64,000 nt of DNA. It comes from CAVWTN01 sp963757945. GTDB lineage: Bacteria > Vulcanimicrobiota > Vulcanimicrobiia > Vulcanimicrobiales > Vulcanimicrobiaceae. Location of the stretch: NCBI GenBank assembly GCA_963757945.1, contig CAVWTN010000001.1, positions 620,001 to 684,000 on the forward strand. Direction: 5' to 3'. Positions 44,141 through 53,926 of this stretch are shown here, in pieces. The notes under the pieces are model-generated. The model had not been told where the DNA came from. It searched no databases and saw only the letters and a program-made list of their open reading frames with translations. Numbering within the stretch: the first letter of the stretch is position 1; each line of letters starts with the position of its first letter. The translations under genes and the position numbers were made by a program.

Positions 44141-44896
44141 ATGGGCGCGCGCGACGAGTGGTACGACGGATTCTTCGAGGGTCTCGCGCTGGAAATGTGG
44201 TCCGCGGGGTTCAGCGCCGCCGAGACCGCGCGGGACGTCGCGTTCCTGGCGGACGAGCTTGCGTTGCGTCCCGGCGCGCGGCTGCTCGATGTGCCCTGCG
44301 GAAACGGCCGCCACCTGCGAGCGTTCGCCGCGCGCGGCTTCCGCGTGAGGGGAATCGACCTTGCAGCGGGTTTCACCGAGCCGCTCGCACGTGATTTCGC
44401 AAACGCCCCGAACGTCGAGATCGTGCGCGCGGATCTGCGCCGCGCCGAGCTCGGCGGTCCATTCGACGGCGCGTATTGCTGGGGGAACAGCTTCGGCTAC
44501 CTGCGGCGCGACGAGGATGCCGCGTTGCTGCGGCGGATCGGGGCGGCGCTGCGGCCGGGGGCACGCTTCGCCCTGCAAACCTCGCTCGTCGCGGAGGCCG
44601 CCGTTCCGAATTTCTCGGAACGGCACTGGGAACAAGCCGGGGACATCTTCGTCTTGATGGATTGCGCGTACGACGCGCGCGAGAGCCGCATCGACGCGGT
44701 CTACACCTACATTCGGGGCGCCGACGTCGAAGTGCGCCCGCTTTCGCTCTGCGTCTACACGCTCGCCGAACTCGGCGCGCTCCTGAGAGAGGCGGGTCTT
44801 ACGCCGATCGCGGCGTACGGCTCGCGCGAGCGCGAAGCGTTCGAACTCGGCGCGCGCGAAGCGATCGTCGTCGCCGAAAAGATGCTTGAACGATAG
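44141..44896 (+). CDS. SAM-dependent class I methyltransferase
   Basis: 251 aa. MARDEWYDGFFEGLALEMW-like opening, SAM motif I RLLDVPCGNGRHLRAFAARG near residue 48, GIDLAAGFTE, and motif II region GPFDGAYCWGNSFGYL. The C-terminus is a beta-sheet cap. Substrate unknown. Divergent from pyrG with 97 bp between. Confidence 0.82.
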   Translation: MGARDEWYDGFFEGLALEMWSAGFSAAETARDVAFLADELALRPGARLLDVPCGNGRHLRAFAARGFRVRGIDLAAGFTEPLARDFANAPNVEIVRADLRRAELGGPFDGAYCWGNSFGYLRRDEDAALLRRIGAALRPGARFALQTSLVAEAAVPNFSERHWEQAGDIFVLMDCAYDARESRIDAVYTYIRGADVEVRPLSLCVYTLAELGALLREAGLTPIAAYGSREREAFELGAREAIVVAEKMLER

Positions 44897-44905
44897 GGCA
44901 CACGG

Positions 44906-44936
44906 GCTCGGCGGCGCAGACCCGCAGCCGCCGAGC
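44906..44936. other. Perfect hairpin between convergent genes
   Basis: GCTCGGCGGC (44906-44915) pairs with GCCGCCGAGC (44927-44936), loop 11 nt. No T run on either side, so it may be a weak or Rho-aided terminator between the methyltransferase and hsp20 genes. Confidence 0.5.
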
Positions 44937-44956
44937 ACTCATGAGGCACTGCCGGC

Positions 44957-45349
44957 TCAGCCGACGGTGATCTTCTTCGGTTGGGCTTCCGGATGGCGGC
45001 GGAAGCTCAGGACGAGCATGCCGTCCTGGACGCGCGCTCCGATCGTGTCCGCGTCGATGTCTTCGGGAACCGTGAACGAACGCGTGAACGAGCGCCGCTC
45101 GGTCTTCCCGGCAACGCTCAGGATGCCGTCCTTGAAGCTGACGTCGATCTGCGTCGAGTTGTAGCCGGGAACCGGCACTTCCACTTCGTAGCCGTTCTCG
45201 GTGCGGCTCACCTCGTAGTCGAAGCCGTACGAAGCGCGGATGTTCTGGAAAGGATCGAAGCCCAAAAGGTCCCGCAAGGGGGTCCACGGGAGCGCCCGGT
45301 CGGGTGCGAGCGCGCTTCCCGGGCGAATTCTTTCAAGCGAGTTCGACAA
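44957..45349 (-). CDS. Small heat-shock protein, Hsp20/alpha-crystallin family
   Basis: 130 aa from TTG 45349. The alpha-crystallin domain includes FDYEVSRTENGYEVEVPVPG, IDVSFKDGILSVAGKTERR, SFTRSFTVPEDIDAD and ARVQDGMLVLSFRRHP. ATP-independent holdase chaperone. A GGAGG is located eight bases before this TTG; the ATG at 45364 lies over that site and lacks its own Shine-Dalgarno, so the shorter form is preferred. A CIRCE-covered promoter controls it. Confidence 0.9.
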   Translation of the reverse strand: MSNSLERIRPGSALAPDRALPWTPLRDLLGFDPFQNIRASYGFDYEVSRTENGYEVEVPVPGYNSTQIDVSFKDGILSVAGKTERRSFTRSFTVPEDIDADTIGARVQDGMLVLSFRRHPEAQPKKITVG

Positions 45350-45400
45350 GATCTCTACCTCCATCTGATGTTACGTGGTCGGAAACTCCTCGCAGACAAG

Positions 45401-45428
45401 ATTATAGCGCGATTGGCACTCTCGTCAA
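45401..45428 (-). promoter_or_regulatory. Sigma-70 promoter of hsp20
   Basis: TTGACG (45423-45428) and TATAAT (45401-45406) on the minus strand, 16-bp spacer. The -35 lies within the CIRCE loop. Confidence 0.85.
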
Positions 45429-45439
45429 GAGAGTGCTAA
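45413..45439. promoter_or_regulatory. CIRCE element (HrcA operator)
   Basis: TTGGCACTC-N9-GAGTGCTAA matches the consensus TTAGCACTC-N9-GAGTGCTAA with one change. It overlaps the -35 box and should allow HrcA to block RNA polymerase until heat stress. hrcA itself is not in the window. Confidence 0.93.
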
Positions 45440-45444
45440 CGGTG

Positions 45445-46331
45445 CTAAGCGGCCGGGTTCAGGTTGATCGCGAGATAGCGTTCGCAACCGGCGTAATCTT
45501 CGCCGACCTCGATATGCGCGTTCGGATACGCCGCCTCGACCAGCGCCGAGAGCGGATCGATCGTCGCCGGCGCCGCCTCGAACCAGACGCTCGCGCCCGC
45601 CGCGGCAAGGCTCGGCAATTGCGCGATGAGCCGGCGATAGGTCGCCAGGCCATCCGGGCCGCCGTCGAGGGCGACCAGCGGCTCGTAGCCGACGGGATCG
45701 GGCTGCTGCGGCACGCGTTCGGTCGGCACGTAGGGCAGGTTCGCGACGATGCAATCGAACGGGCCGCAGGCGACCAGCGGCTCTCCCAGGTCGCCCTGCA
45801 CGAAGGTCATGCGGTCGGCGACGCCGTGCGTGCCCGCGTTCCTGCGCGCGACCCACAGAGCATCCTCGGAGATGTCGCTCGCGACGACGCGGGCGCGCTC
45901 GCATTCGGCGGCGAGCGTCACGGCGAGCGCGCCGCTCCCCGTCCCGACGTCGCACACGCGCACTTCGCGCGCGCCGTCGGCCAGGCGCGAGCGCACTTCG
46001 TCGAGCACGGCTTCGACGACGTGTTCGCTCTCGGGGCGCGGCACGAGCACGTGCTCGTCGACGTAGAACTCGCGGCCGTAGAAGCCCGCCTTGTGCGTGA
46101 GGTAGGCGACCGGCACTCCGCGAATGCGCTCCCCGATCAGCACGCCGAAGATCTCGTTCAGGCTCGTATCGAGTTCTTCAGCGCCGTGCGCGAGCAGCCA
46201 GGCGCGGTCGGCCTGGAGCACTTCGCCGAGCAGGATCTGCGCGTCGCCGAAGGCCTCCGCCCGCACGTTCGGCGGGGTCTCGGGCGCCGTGCGCAAGCGC
46301 AGGATCGCGACGGCGAGCGCTTGCGCGATCG

Positions 46332-46335
<4 letters not shown>
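45445..46335 (-). CDS. prmC: Peptide chain release factor N5-glutamine methyltransferase PrmC
   Basis: 296 aa. It methylates the GGQ glutamine of release factors. Residues 1-90 are the helical RF-binding domain; then VPRPESEHVVEAVL, SAM motif VRVCDVGTGSGALAVTLA, and the substrate motif IVANLPYVPTE. The usual NPPY is NLPY here. ATG 46335 overlaps prfA (ATGA), as expected for the prfA-prmC pair. Confidence 0.92.
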
Positions 46336-47417
<1,082 letters not shown>

Positions 47418-47433
47418 GTTATGCGAACCCTGC

Positions 47434-47465
47434 AAAAAGGCGAGCCGCTGTGCAGCGACTCGCCT
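47434..47465 (-). terminator. Terminator after rpmE
   Basis: On the minus strand a stem of about 12 bp starting AGGCGAGTCGCT and closing CTCGCCT (one G-T pair) is followed by TTTTT. It stands between rpmE and prfA, so part of prfA expression may be attenuated or come from read-through. Confidence 0.85.
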
Positions 47466-47483
47466 GAAGGTGAGGACGGCTAG

Positions 47484-47762
47484 CTAAGCGCCGGCGGAGA
47501 CGGCCTCTTCGGCTTTCTTGCGCTTGCGCTCGGCGGCTTCGGCCTTCTTCTGCTCGGCGGCGGCCAGACGCTGGTTGAACTTGTCGACGCGGCCGGCCGT
47601 ATCGATGAACTTTTGTTGGCCCGTGAAGAGCGGGTGGCACGCGGAGCAAATCTCGACGTTGATCTCTTTGAGCGTCGAGCCCGTCGTAAAGACGTTACCG
47701 CACGCGCAGTGCACGCGAGCTTCGGGGAACCATTTGGGGTGGATCTTCTGTTTCACAGCCAT
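47484..47762 (-). CDS. rpmE: 50S ribosomal protein L31 (zinc-binding type)
   Basis: 92 aa. MAVKQKIHPKWFPEARVHCA, CGNVFTTGSTLKEINVEIC, SACHPLFTGQQKFIDTAGRV. Cysteines in CxC and CxxC form the zinc site of the C+ form. An extra 25-residue Ala/Glu/Lys tail extends beyond the usual 65-70 aa. Confidence 0.94.
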   Translation of the reverse strand: MAVKQKIHPKWFPEARVHCACGNVFTTGSTLKEINVEICSACHPLFTGQQKFIDTAGRVDKFNQRLAAAEQKKAEAAERKRKKAEEAVSAGA

Positions 47763-47808
47763 CTGATTGTAACACCGCCCGCAAGGGGCCTCCCGCGGAC
47801 CCCGGGTC

Positions 47809-49875
47809 TCAGACGCCGACGACGGCGCGGATCAGGCTGCGCGCGAACGGGACCCCGATGCCGGTATCCAGGTCGTAGCCGACGCCGGCGTTGTAACCAG
47901 GAGCAAGCGTCGGAGGGCCCGCGTCCGGGGTCGGGCAATTCACCGGGTCCGTCACGCCCGCGCCCTGGCAGTACGTGAGCTGCGCGTTGTTGCCGTAGGT
48001 CACGTCGTAGAACGTCGCCGCGTAGCGCGCGGCGTTCTTGTAGATCGCGTAGAACAGCGGATTCGGATTCCCCAGGCGGTACGGATGCGAGCTCGCCGCG
48101 GTCGCGCAGGAGCTGGTCTGCTTGCAGGCCTGCAACACGAGCGCCCACATCGCGGCCATCTCCGGCGCAGCGGCGCTCGTCCCGCCGACCGCGCCGAATT
48201 GCGCGCCGCCGAAGCTCTTGTCGGCGTAGAGCAACACGGCGACGCCCGTCGCCGGATCGGCCTCCAGCGCCACGTCGGGGATGTTGCGCATCGAGCCCTG
48301 GATCCCTGAGACGCCTTGCTGGAAGGGGGGCTGGCTGAAATACGCCGACACCCCGCCGCCCGTGGCGCCCAGGCCCCCGCCGGTCTGCAGGCCCCAGGCG
48401 GCGAGCGGCCCGACGATCTTGCCGGCCCCGTCGAGCGGCGTCGTGACGCCGCCGACCGCGACGACGCTCGGGTCGGTCGCCGGATAGCTCACGCAAAGCG
48501 CGTTCGCCTGCGCGGGGTAGGTCGACTGGCACTCGTTGGAGCCCGCGTCGCCGGACGAGACGAACACGGCGATCCCTTGGGCGACGAGCGTTTGGAAGAT
48601 CGTCGGTTCGAGCCCCGTGCCGTCCGATTTGAACGGGTAGGGCAAGCCGGTCCCGACTTGCGAGAACTCGGCCCCGCCGTAGCTCAGGCTCAACACGTCC
48701 GCCGTGTTCCGGTCGATCGCCGTCTGCATCTCCTCGTCGACCTCAGCCAAGCCCTGGTAGGCGTGTCCCGCGCCGGACGGGCACGGCTGCCCGTTCGCGA
48801 CCACGCAGCCGTCGTTGGGGTTGTACGACAGGAAGAACTGCACGCTCGCGTCGCGTGCGAGGGAGGCGGCCTGTTCCGTGTCGAGCTGCGCTTCCGTATC
48901 CTCGGGGTTGCAGGTCGAGGTCGGTGAAATGGACGGGCTGGCATTCGGGTCGCTGCTGGCCGTGCAGGGCCCCGTCACCGGCGGCGGCGTCGCGAAACCG
49001 CTGGCCCCGTTGACGACGGGGTCGCTCGAATTCGCCGAGACGATCGTGACGCCGCTGGACCCCTTGACGCCGAAGAGCGACTTGTAGGCCTCCGCGTCGC
49101 CGACATGGTTCCCCGTGGAAACGGAGACGGGCCCCGTTCCGATGATCCCGAGCGTGATCCCCGCGCCCGTGAACCCGGCGTTGTAGGCGCCGGTATAATC
49201 GAACGCCGCGGCGATCTGCTGGGGTGCGAAGCCGGTCAGGCGCCCGTTCGAGATGCCCGAGGCGCGCACGAAGGAATGGTGGTAGCGCTGCGGCCGCTTG
49301 ACGATGTCGACCGATCCGACGATCGGGACCGCGGCGGGGAGCTGCGGGCGCGTCGAGGGCGCGACGAACGTTTCCGTGCCGTGGCGATAGACGCCGAACG
49401 TGGTCCCGAACGCGCGCTCGAGCTGCGCCTGCGTCCCGTTCACGTGCAGGAGCATCCGCTGCCGCCAGGTCCCGACGGCGATCCCCTGCCCGCGCAGGTA
49501 GGCTGCAGCGGCGTCGTAGTCGGCTTGCGTCGCGAGGAACCGGTCGGCGATCTCCTGCGGTTCGAGGAAGTGCCGGTAGAGCGGCGAGCTCGGATCGCTC
49601 GCCGCCGCCGCGTACGCCGCGAGGCCCTGGGGATTCCGCCAGCGGACCGCCACGTTGAAGGCGAGCCGGCCGAATTGCGCCGGACCGAGGTACTGCGAGC
49701 TCCGCACGAGCGCGGCGTCGTAGCCGAAGCTGCCGACGGCCGCCGGCGCGTTCGGCCCGCTCGAGGGCGACGCCGGCAGTGCGGCCGTGCCGCCGTGCCC
49801 GCCGCAGGCCGAGGCCGCGAACGCCAGGACGAGCCCGCCCGCGATGCTGCGGAGCGCCACGTGCGCGCGCCTCAC
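47809..49875 (-). CDS. S53-family serine-carboxyl protease (sedolisin/kumamolisin type), lipoprotein
   Basis: 688 aa. A signal with lipobox (FAASAC, Cys near 24) leads into a pro-kumamolisin activation domain (about 55-200; RHFLEPQEIADRFLATQADY, GIAVGTWRQRMLLHVNGT). Catalytic residues: E and D in PEDTEAQLDTEQAAS near 327, and Ser in AVGGTSAAAPEMAAM near 566. The calcium site is close to the end (GYDLDTGIGVP). These enzymes work in acid, which fits an acidic niche. It overlaps the upstream lipoprotein gene by 4 bp. Confidence 0.9.
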   Translation of the reverse strand: MRRAHVALRSIAGGLVLAFAASACGGHGGTAALPASPSSGPNAPAAVGSFGYDAALVRSSQYLGPAQFGRLAFNVAVRWRNPQGLAAYAAAASDPSSPLYRHFLEPQEIADRFLATQADYDAAAAYLRGQGIAVGTWRQRMLLHVNGTQAQLERAFGTTFGVYRHGTETFVAPSTRPQLPAAVPIVGSVDIVKRPQRYHHSFVRASGISNGRLTGFAPQQIAAAFDYTGAYNAGFTGAGITLGIIGTGPVSVSTGNHVGDAEAYKSLFGVKGSSGVTIVSANSSDPVVNGASGFATPPPVTGPCTASSDPNASPSISPTSTCNPEDTEAQLDTEQAASLARDASVQFFLSYNPNDGCVVANGQPCPSGAGHAYQGLAEVDEEMQTAIDRNTADVLSLSYGGAEFSQVGTGLPYPFKSDGTGLEPTIFQTLVAQGIAVFVSSGDAGSNECQSTYPAQANALCVSYPATDPSVVAVGGVTTPLDGAGKIVGPLAAWGLQTGGGLGATGGGVSAYFSQPPFQQGVSGIQGSMRNIPDVALEADPATGVAVLLYADKSFGGAQFGAVGGTSAAAPEMAAMWALVLQACKQTSSCATAASSHPYRLGNPNPLFYAIYKNAARYAATFYDVTYGNNAQLTYCQGAGVTDPVNCPTPDAGPPTLAPGYNAGVGYDLDTGIGVPFARSLIRAVVGV

Positions 49876-51308
49876 CGGAACGCTCCCTTCGCGGCGCGGT
49901 GCAGCGAGCGGAAGACCGCCGCATGGCGCCGCAGGCGCTCGCGCTCGGCCACGAGTCCGATCGAGGAGCGCGCGAGCCCCACGGCCGAGCCGAGGCTCTG
50001 CGCCGAGCGCGTCGCGCTCGAGGCGTTGACCGTCGCGGCCTGCAGGGTCAGCGTTTCAGTCAGCGTGTCCGTCTGCAAGGGCGTCCCCGAGGTCTGGACG
50101 AGCGAATATTGGGTTTGGCCGCTGTAATCGTAGTAGTGCGTCACGACGTCGCTCTCTTGCAGGCAGACAACGCCCAAGCCGGGCGCGGTGTAGGTCGTCG
50201 TCGTTTCGAGTTCGGTTTCACCGAAGACGATGTCGACGCGCGCGATCGTCTGCACGAGCGCGTTCGTCGGCCGCCCGGCGAGTAGCGTGGCCGAGAGGTT
50301 GCAGGCAGACGGCGGAGCCGTCGGGCCGGCGTTCACGTAGCTCTCCGACGAAGGCACGGTCGGATACACGCCGCCCGGGTACCAGACCGGCTGCACGAAG
50401 CGTTGCACGGGGGTCGGCGTCGGTGCGGGCGTCGCCGAGGGCGAGGGGGCCGGCGTCGCGCCGTAGCTGTAGGCGATCGAGACCGGAATGTAGGGACCGG
50501 CCGACGGCAAGACCGCGGGCGCCGCGACCGAGAGCAGCGTGTTCGGCGGCGCGAGCCCGTCGCCGTACGGCGTGCCGGTGATGACGAAGGGGACCGAGTA
50601 GCTCCCGGTTCCGTCCGCGTTCTCGATCGCAAGCGACGTCGTGCCGTCGACGAACTGGGCCTGTTCCCGATACGTCCCGTCCGGATTGACGGTGCGCGAA
50701 GTGATCTGGCCGTCGGGATCGGTCTCGGTCAACGTGAGCGCCGCGTTGTTCGGGGACGTTCCGATCCGGCCGGCCGCCTCCGGCAGGACGTCGAGCAGGC
50801 CGTTCCCCGGCCCGTAGATCGTCACGTATTTCACGCCGTCTGAGGTCGTCGTGCTGGAGCCCACGATGGAGACCGCGGTCGTCAGACCCGCCGTGCCGTA
50901 CGCCAGATATTCGTCGGTTACGAGCGTCGTCGTCTTCAGCGGCGCGACATCGGTCTCGGTGATCTTGAAATCGAACAGCCCCGTCCGCGAAGCGAACGTC
51001 GCGCCTGAGGTCACCGCGATCTGCTGCGCGATCGTCGAGACGGTGGTGACGCTGCTCGTCGGGTTCGGCGACGGCAGCGGCGGGATCGTCCGCGGTGGGC
51101 GCACGTACACGAGCGTCGAGGCGCCGGCGTAGGCGAACGCGTCGCCGTCCCCCGCCGGGCGGGAGCCCGTGAAGGACGGGCTCGGGGTCGGGCCGCTTGG
51201 TGCCGCCGTCGGGGGCGTACCGCCCCCGCCGCCCCCGCCGCCGCAGCCCACAAAGGCGATGCCGCAAGCCAAAGACGCGACAACGGCAAACCAAGCGCGT
51301 ATCTTCAC
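49872..51308 (-). CDS. Putative lipoprotein of unknown function
   Basis: 478 aa. Signal with lipobox IAFVGC followed by eight glycines and a Pro/Ser/Thr linker. The body is beta-rich and Thr-rich (ITETDVAPLKTTTLVTDEYL, TLTETDPDGQITSRTVNPDG) with a Pro/Ala/Thr spacer near 295-310. The C-terminus is a basic helix. No known domain recognised. Coupled to the S53 protease gene by a 4-bp overlap, so the two may act together outside the cell. Confidence 0.7.
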   Translation of the reverse strand: MKIRAWFAVVASLACGIAFVGCGGGGGGGGTPPTAAPSGPTPSPSFTGSRPAGDGDAFAYAGASTLVYVRPPRTIPPLPSPNPTSSVTTVSTIAQQIAVTSGATFASRTGLFDFKITETDVAPLKTTTLVTDEYLAYGTAGLTTAVSIVGSSTTTSDGVKYVTIYGPGNGLLDVLPEAAGRIGTSPNNAALTLTETDPDGQITSRTVNPDGTYREQAQFVDGTTSLAIENADGTGSYSVPFVITGTPYGDGLAPPNTLLSVAAPAVLPSAGPYIPVSIAYSYGATPAPSPSATPAPTPTPVQRFVQPVWYPGGVYPTVPSSESYVNAGPTAPPSACNLSATLLAGRPTNALVQTIARVDIVFGETELETTTTYTAPGLGVVCLQESDVVTHYYDYSGQTQYSLVQTSGTPLQTDTLTETLTLQAATVNASSATRSAQSLGSAVGLARSSIGLVAERERLRRHAAVFRSLHRAAKGAFR

Positions 51309-51462
51309 GCGGGCCGCCTTAGTCTCAGGGCGCTACGATTCCTAGCTCCGCCCGCCGTCCAAAGCGCTCCCCCGCTGCACTTCGAAGCGCTCCCCGCCGC
51401 ACAAGGATGACCCGTTCTGCCGGAAGGCGAACGCGAAAGCGTCGTTTTCCGTTTTTTTAACG

Positions 51463-52068
51463 ATGCGAGGTTCCTTGGTTCACCGTACCCTTCGCCCGGC
51501 CGTCTTCGCGCTCATCGCCATCAGCGCGATCGCCGCTGCGGCGGTCCCCTTCCGCGCGACCGCGCAGAGCGCGCCGCCCGCGGCAGCCGCCGCTTCCCCC
51601 TCGGCCGCACCATCCGCGGTCCCGGCGCCGCCGGCCGTCACGCCGCCGCCCGAGCCGACGCCGCAGGTGACGCCCCGCCGGCACGGCCCCAAGGACCAGC
51701 CGGACGAGTTTCCGTCATCCGCCCCCACTTCGCCCGCGTTCGCGACGCTCGACGGGACCTGGGAAGTCCAGCTGCAGTTCATCGATCACACGGACTACTC
51801 GCATTTCAAGCTCAAACAGAGCGGCCAGTCGATCACCGGCACTTGGAACGTCGACAAGGACGAGTATCCGCTCGAGGGCACCTATGACGGCCGTCTGTTC
51901 AAGTTCACGGTCAAGCAACCGTCGACGACGCTGCAACTGAGCGGCTACGTCGAAACAGCGAGCGACATGGTCGGCATCATCGTCCACGAGAAGGGCGAGA
52001 ACACGGTCTTCACGGCCTCGCACCGCCTCCCGATCAAGCCGATCTTCGGGCGCCGCAAACCGGCATAA
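51463..52068 (+). CDS. Secreted protein with Pro/Ala linker and lipocalin-like beta domain
   Basis: 201 aa. Signal peptide (FALIAISAIAAAAVPFRATA, cleavage after ATA/QS). An Ala/Pro/Ser linker spans residues 36-75. The compact C-terminal domain (TLDGTWEVQLQFIDHTDYSH, LKQSGQSITGTWNVDKDEYP, LEGTYDGRLFKFTVKQPST) reads as alternating strands like small-molecule-binding barrels. Function unknown. Divergent from the lipoprotein gene. Confidence 0.7.
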   Translation: MRGSLVHRTLRPAVFALIAISAIAAAAVPFRATAQSAPPAAAAASPSAAPSAVPAPPAVTPPPEPTPQVTPRRHGPKDQPDEFPSSAPTSPAFATLDGTWEVQLQFIDHTDYSHFKLKQSGQSITGTWNVDKDEYPLEGTYDGRLFKFTVKQPSTTLQLSGYVETASDMVGIIVHEKGENTVFTASHRLPIKPIFGRRKPA

Positions 52069-52071
52069 CGG

Positions 52072-52134
52072 AGCGTCCGCTCGTACGCGAGTGGACGTTC
52101 GGACTCGCATGGAGAACGAGATGCTCCATGCGAG
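52072..52134 (+). promoter_or_regulatory. Structured leader hiding the metY start codon
   Basis: Arms CTCGCATGGAG (52104-52114) and CTCCATGCGAG (52124-52134) form a perfect 11-bp hairpin. The second arm contains the metY ATG (52128-52130), and GGAG pairs with CTCC just before it. An upstream hairpin (CGTCC/GGACG with inner CTCG/CGAG) includes GCGAGT (52087-52092), which could instead pair with ACTCGC (52103-52108) and break the start-codon hairpin. That is a riboswitch-like pair of alternatives. It does not match any SAM riboswitch consensus I recall. Confidence 0.5.
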
Positions 52135-53429
52135 ATCACGAGTTCGGCTTCCGCACGCGCGCGCTGCATGCCGGAACGCCACCCGATCCCTCGACCGGCG
52201 CGCGGGCGATGCCGATCCACCTATCCTCGAGCTTCGTCTTCGATTCGACCGAACACGCGGCGGAGCTGTTTGCGCTGCGCACCTACGGCAACATCTACAG
52301 CCGGATCGGCAACCCCACCGTCGCCGCCTTCGAAGAACGGATCGCGAGCCTGGAAGGCGGGCTCGGAGCGGTCGCGACGGCGAGCGGGCTCGCGGCCCAA
52401 CTGATCGCGATCCTCTCGCTCGCGCAGGCCGGCGATCACCTCGTCGCCTCGGCGAGCCTCTACGGCGGGACGGTCACGCAGTTCACCGTCACGCTCAAAC
52501 GCATGGGGATCGAATGCTCGCTCGTCCCCGGTGACGATCTCGCCTCCGTTCGCGCGGCGATCCGGCCGAACACCGTCGCGCTCTACACGGAGACGATCGG
52601 CAATCCGGCCGGAAACGTCGCCGATCTCGAAGGCTGGGCGGCGCTCGCGCACGAGCACGGCGTTCCGCTCGTCGTCGACAACACGTTCGCGACGCCCGTG
52701 CTCTGCCGTCCGCTCGAATGGGGCGCGGACATCGTCGTGCAATCCGCCACGAAGTTTCTGAGCGGGCACGGCACCGTCATCGGCGGCGTGCTGGTCGAGT
52801 CCGGAAAATTTCCCTGGGGTCCCAAGCATCCGCTGCTGGCGCAGCCAAGCCCCGGCTATCACGACATGAACTTCGCTGAGACGTTCGGCGAGTACGCGTT
52901 CCTGATGCGCGCGCGCGTCGAAGTGATGCGCGACGTCGGCGCGTGCCTGTCGCCGATGAACGCCTGGCTGCTGCTGCAGGGCGTCGAGACGCTCCCGCTG
53001 CGCATGCCCGCGCACGTCGCGAACGCGCGCACGATCGCGGCGTTCCTGCAAGCCCGCGACGAGGTCGCGTGGGTGAACTATGCGGACCTTCCGGAGCACC
53101 CATCGCACGCCCGCGCGCGCAAGTACTTGCCGCAGGGCGCAGGCTCGATCTTCACGTTCGGGCTGCGCGGCGGGCGCGCGGCGGGGCGCGCGTTCATCGA
53201 AGCGCTCGAGCTGTGGAGCCATCTCGCGAACGTCGGTGATGCGAAGAGCCTGGTGATCCATCCCGCCTCGACGACGCACCAGCAGCTCGATGACGCACAA
53301 CTCGCCGCCTCCGGCGTCACGCCGGAAATGGTGCGCCTCTCCGTCGGGCTCGAGGACAGCTCCGACTTGATCTGGGATCTGGAGCGCGCGCTCGCGGCCG
53401 CGGCCGCCGCAACGCAGGTGGGCGCATGA
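52128..53429 (+). CDS. metY: O-acetylhomoserine sulfhydrylase (MetY type)
   Basis: 433-aa PLP enzyme of the Cys/Met metabolism family that makes homocysteine from O-acetylhomoserine and sulfide. The start FGFRTRALHAGTPPDPSTGA fits. YSRIGNPTVAAFEERIASLE, VDNTFATPVLCRP and the PLP lysine in VVQSATKFLSGHGT are clear, and SVGLEDSSDLIWDLE ends it. It heads a six-gene coupled operon, so a specialised role, such as adding a thiol or amino-carboxypropyl group in that pathway, is also possible. Confidence 0.9.
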   Translation: MRDHEFGFRTRALHAGTPPDPSTGARAMPIHLSSSFVFDSTEHAAELFALRTYGNIYSRIGNPTVAAFEERIASLEGGLGAVATASGLAAQLIAILSLAQAGDHLVASASLYGGTVTQFTVTLKRMGIECSLVPGDDLASVRAAIRPNTVALYTETIGNPAGNVADLEGWAALAHEHGVPLVVDNTFATPVLCRPLEWGADIVVQSATKFLSGHGTVIGGVLVESGKFPWGPKHPLLAQPSPGYHDMNFAETFGEYAFLMRARVEVMRDVGACLSPMNAWLLLQGVETLPLRMPAHVANARTIAAFLQARDEVAWVNYADLPEHPSHARARKYLPQGAGSIFTFGLRGGRAAGRAFIEALELWSHLANVGDAKSLVIHPASTTHQQLDDAQLAASGVTPEMVRLSVGLEDSSDLIWDLERALAAAAAATQVGA

Positions 53430-53926
53430 TCGTCACCACCGTCGCCGAACGGCGCGATCTGCTCGCGCGCTCGCGGACGGTCGCGATGGTCGGCGCCTCG
53501 GCGAACCCGACGCGGCCGAGCTACTTCGTGTTCTCGTACTTGCGCACGCGCGGCCGGCTCGAAGTCGTCCCGATCAACCCGGCGCTGACGGAGATCGACG
53601 GCGTGCGCGCGTATCCCACGCTCGCCGCCTACGCCGCCGAGCGCGGCGCGCCCGACATCGTCGACGTCTTTCGTAAACCGGCCGACGCGCTCGGCGTCGC
53701 CCGCGAGGCGATCGCCGTGGGCGCGAAGGCGATCTGGTTCCAATACGGCGTGATCAACGCCGAAGCGATCCGGCTCGCGGACGAGGCGGGGCTCGTCGTC
53801 GTCGTGGACCGCTGCATCAAAGTCGAGAGCGCGCGCTTGGACGGCGGGCTTTCGATCGGCGGGATGAACAGCGGCCTGATCAGCTCGCGCCGTTTCTCGC
53901 CGCTTGCGGGCCCGCGCCGTCCGTGA
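53426..53926 (+). CDS. CoA-binding protein (YccU-like)
   Basis: 166 aa with a Rossmann CoA_binding_2 domain: TVAMVGASANPTRPSYFVFS, VVPINPALTEIDGVRAYPTL, DIVDVFRKPADALGVAREAI and AIWFQYGVINAEAIRLADEAG. Biochemical role is unknown in the family. It often follows metY in other genomes. Overlaps metY by ATGA. Confidence 0.87.
   Translation: MIVTTVAERRDLLARSRTVAMVGASANPTRPSYFVFSYLRTRGRLEVVPINPALTEIDGVRAYPTLAAYAAERGAPDIVDVFRKPADALGVAREAIAVGAKAIWFQYGVINAEAIRLADEAGLVVVVDRCIKVESARLDGGLSIGGMNSGLISSRRFSPLAGPRRP

Noticed and set aside
44906..44936. Rho-independent terminator between convergent genes
   Set aside because: Perfect stem but no T tract on either strand; listed only as a hairpin.
52069..52127. 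Known SAM riboswitch (SAM-I, SAM-II, SAM/SAH) upstream of metY
   Set aside because: None of the conserved cores I know is visible; only generic hairpins remain, so it is reported as an unassigned leader.
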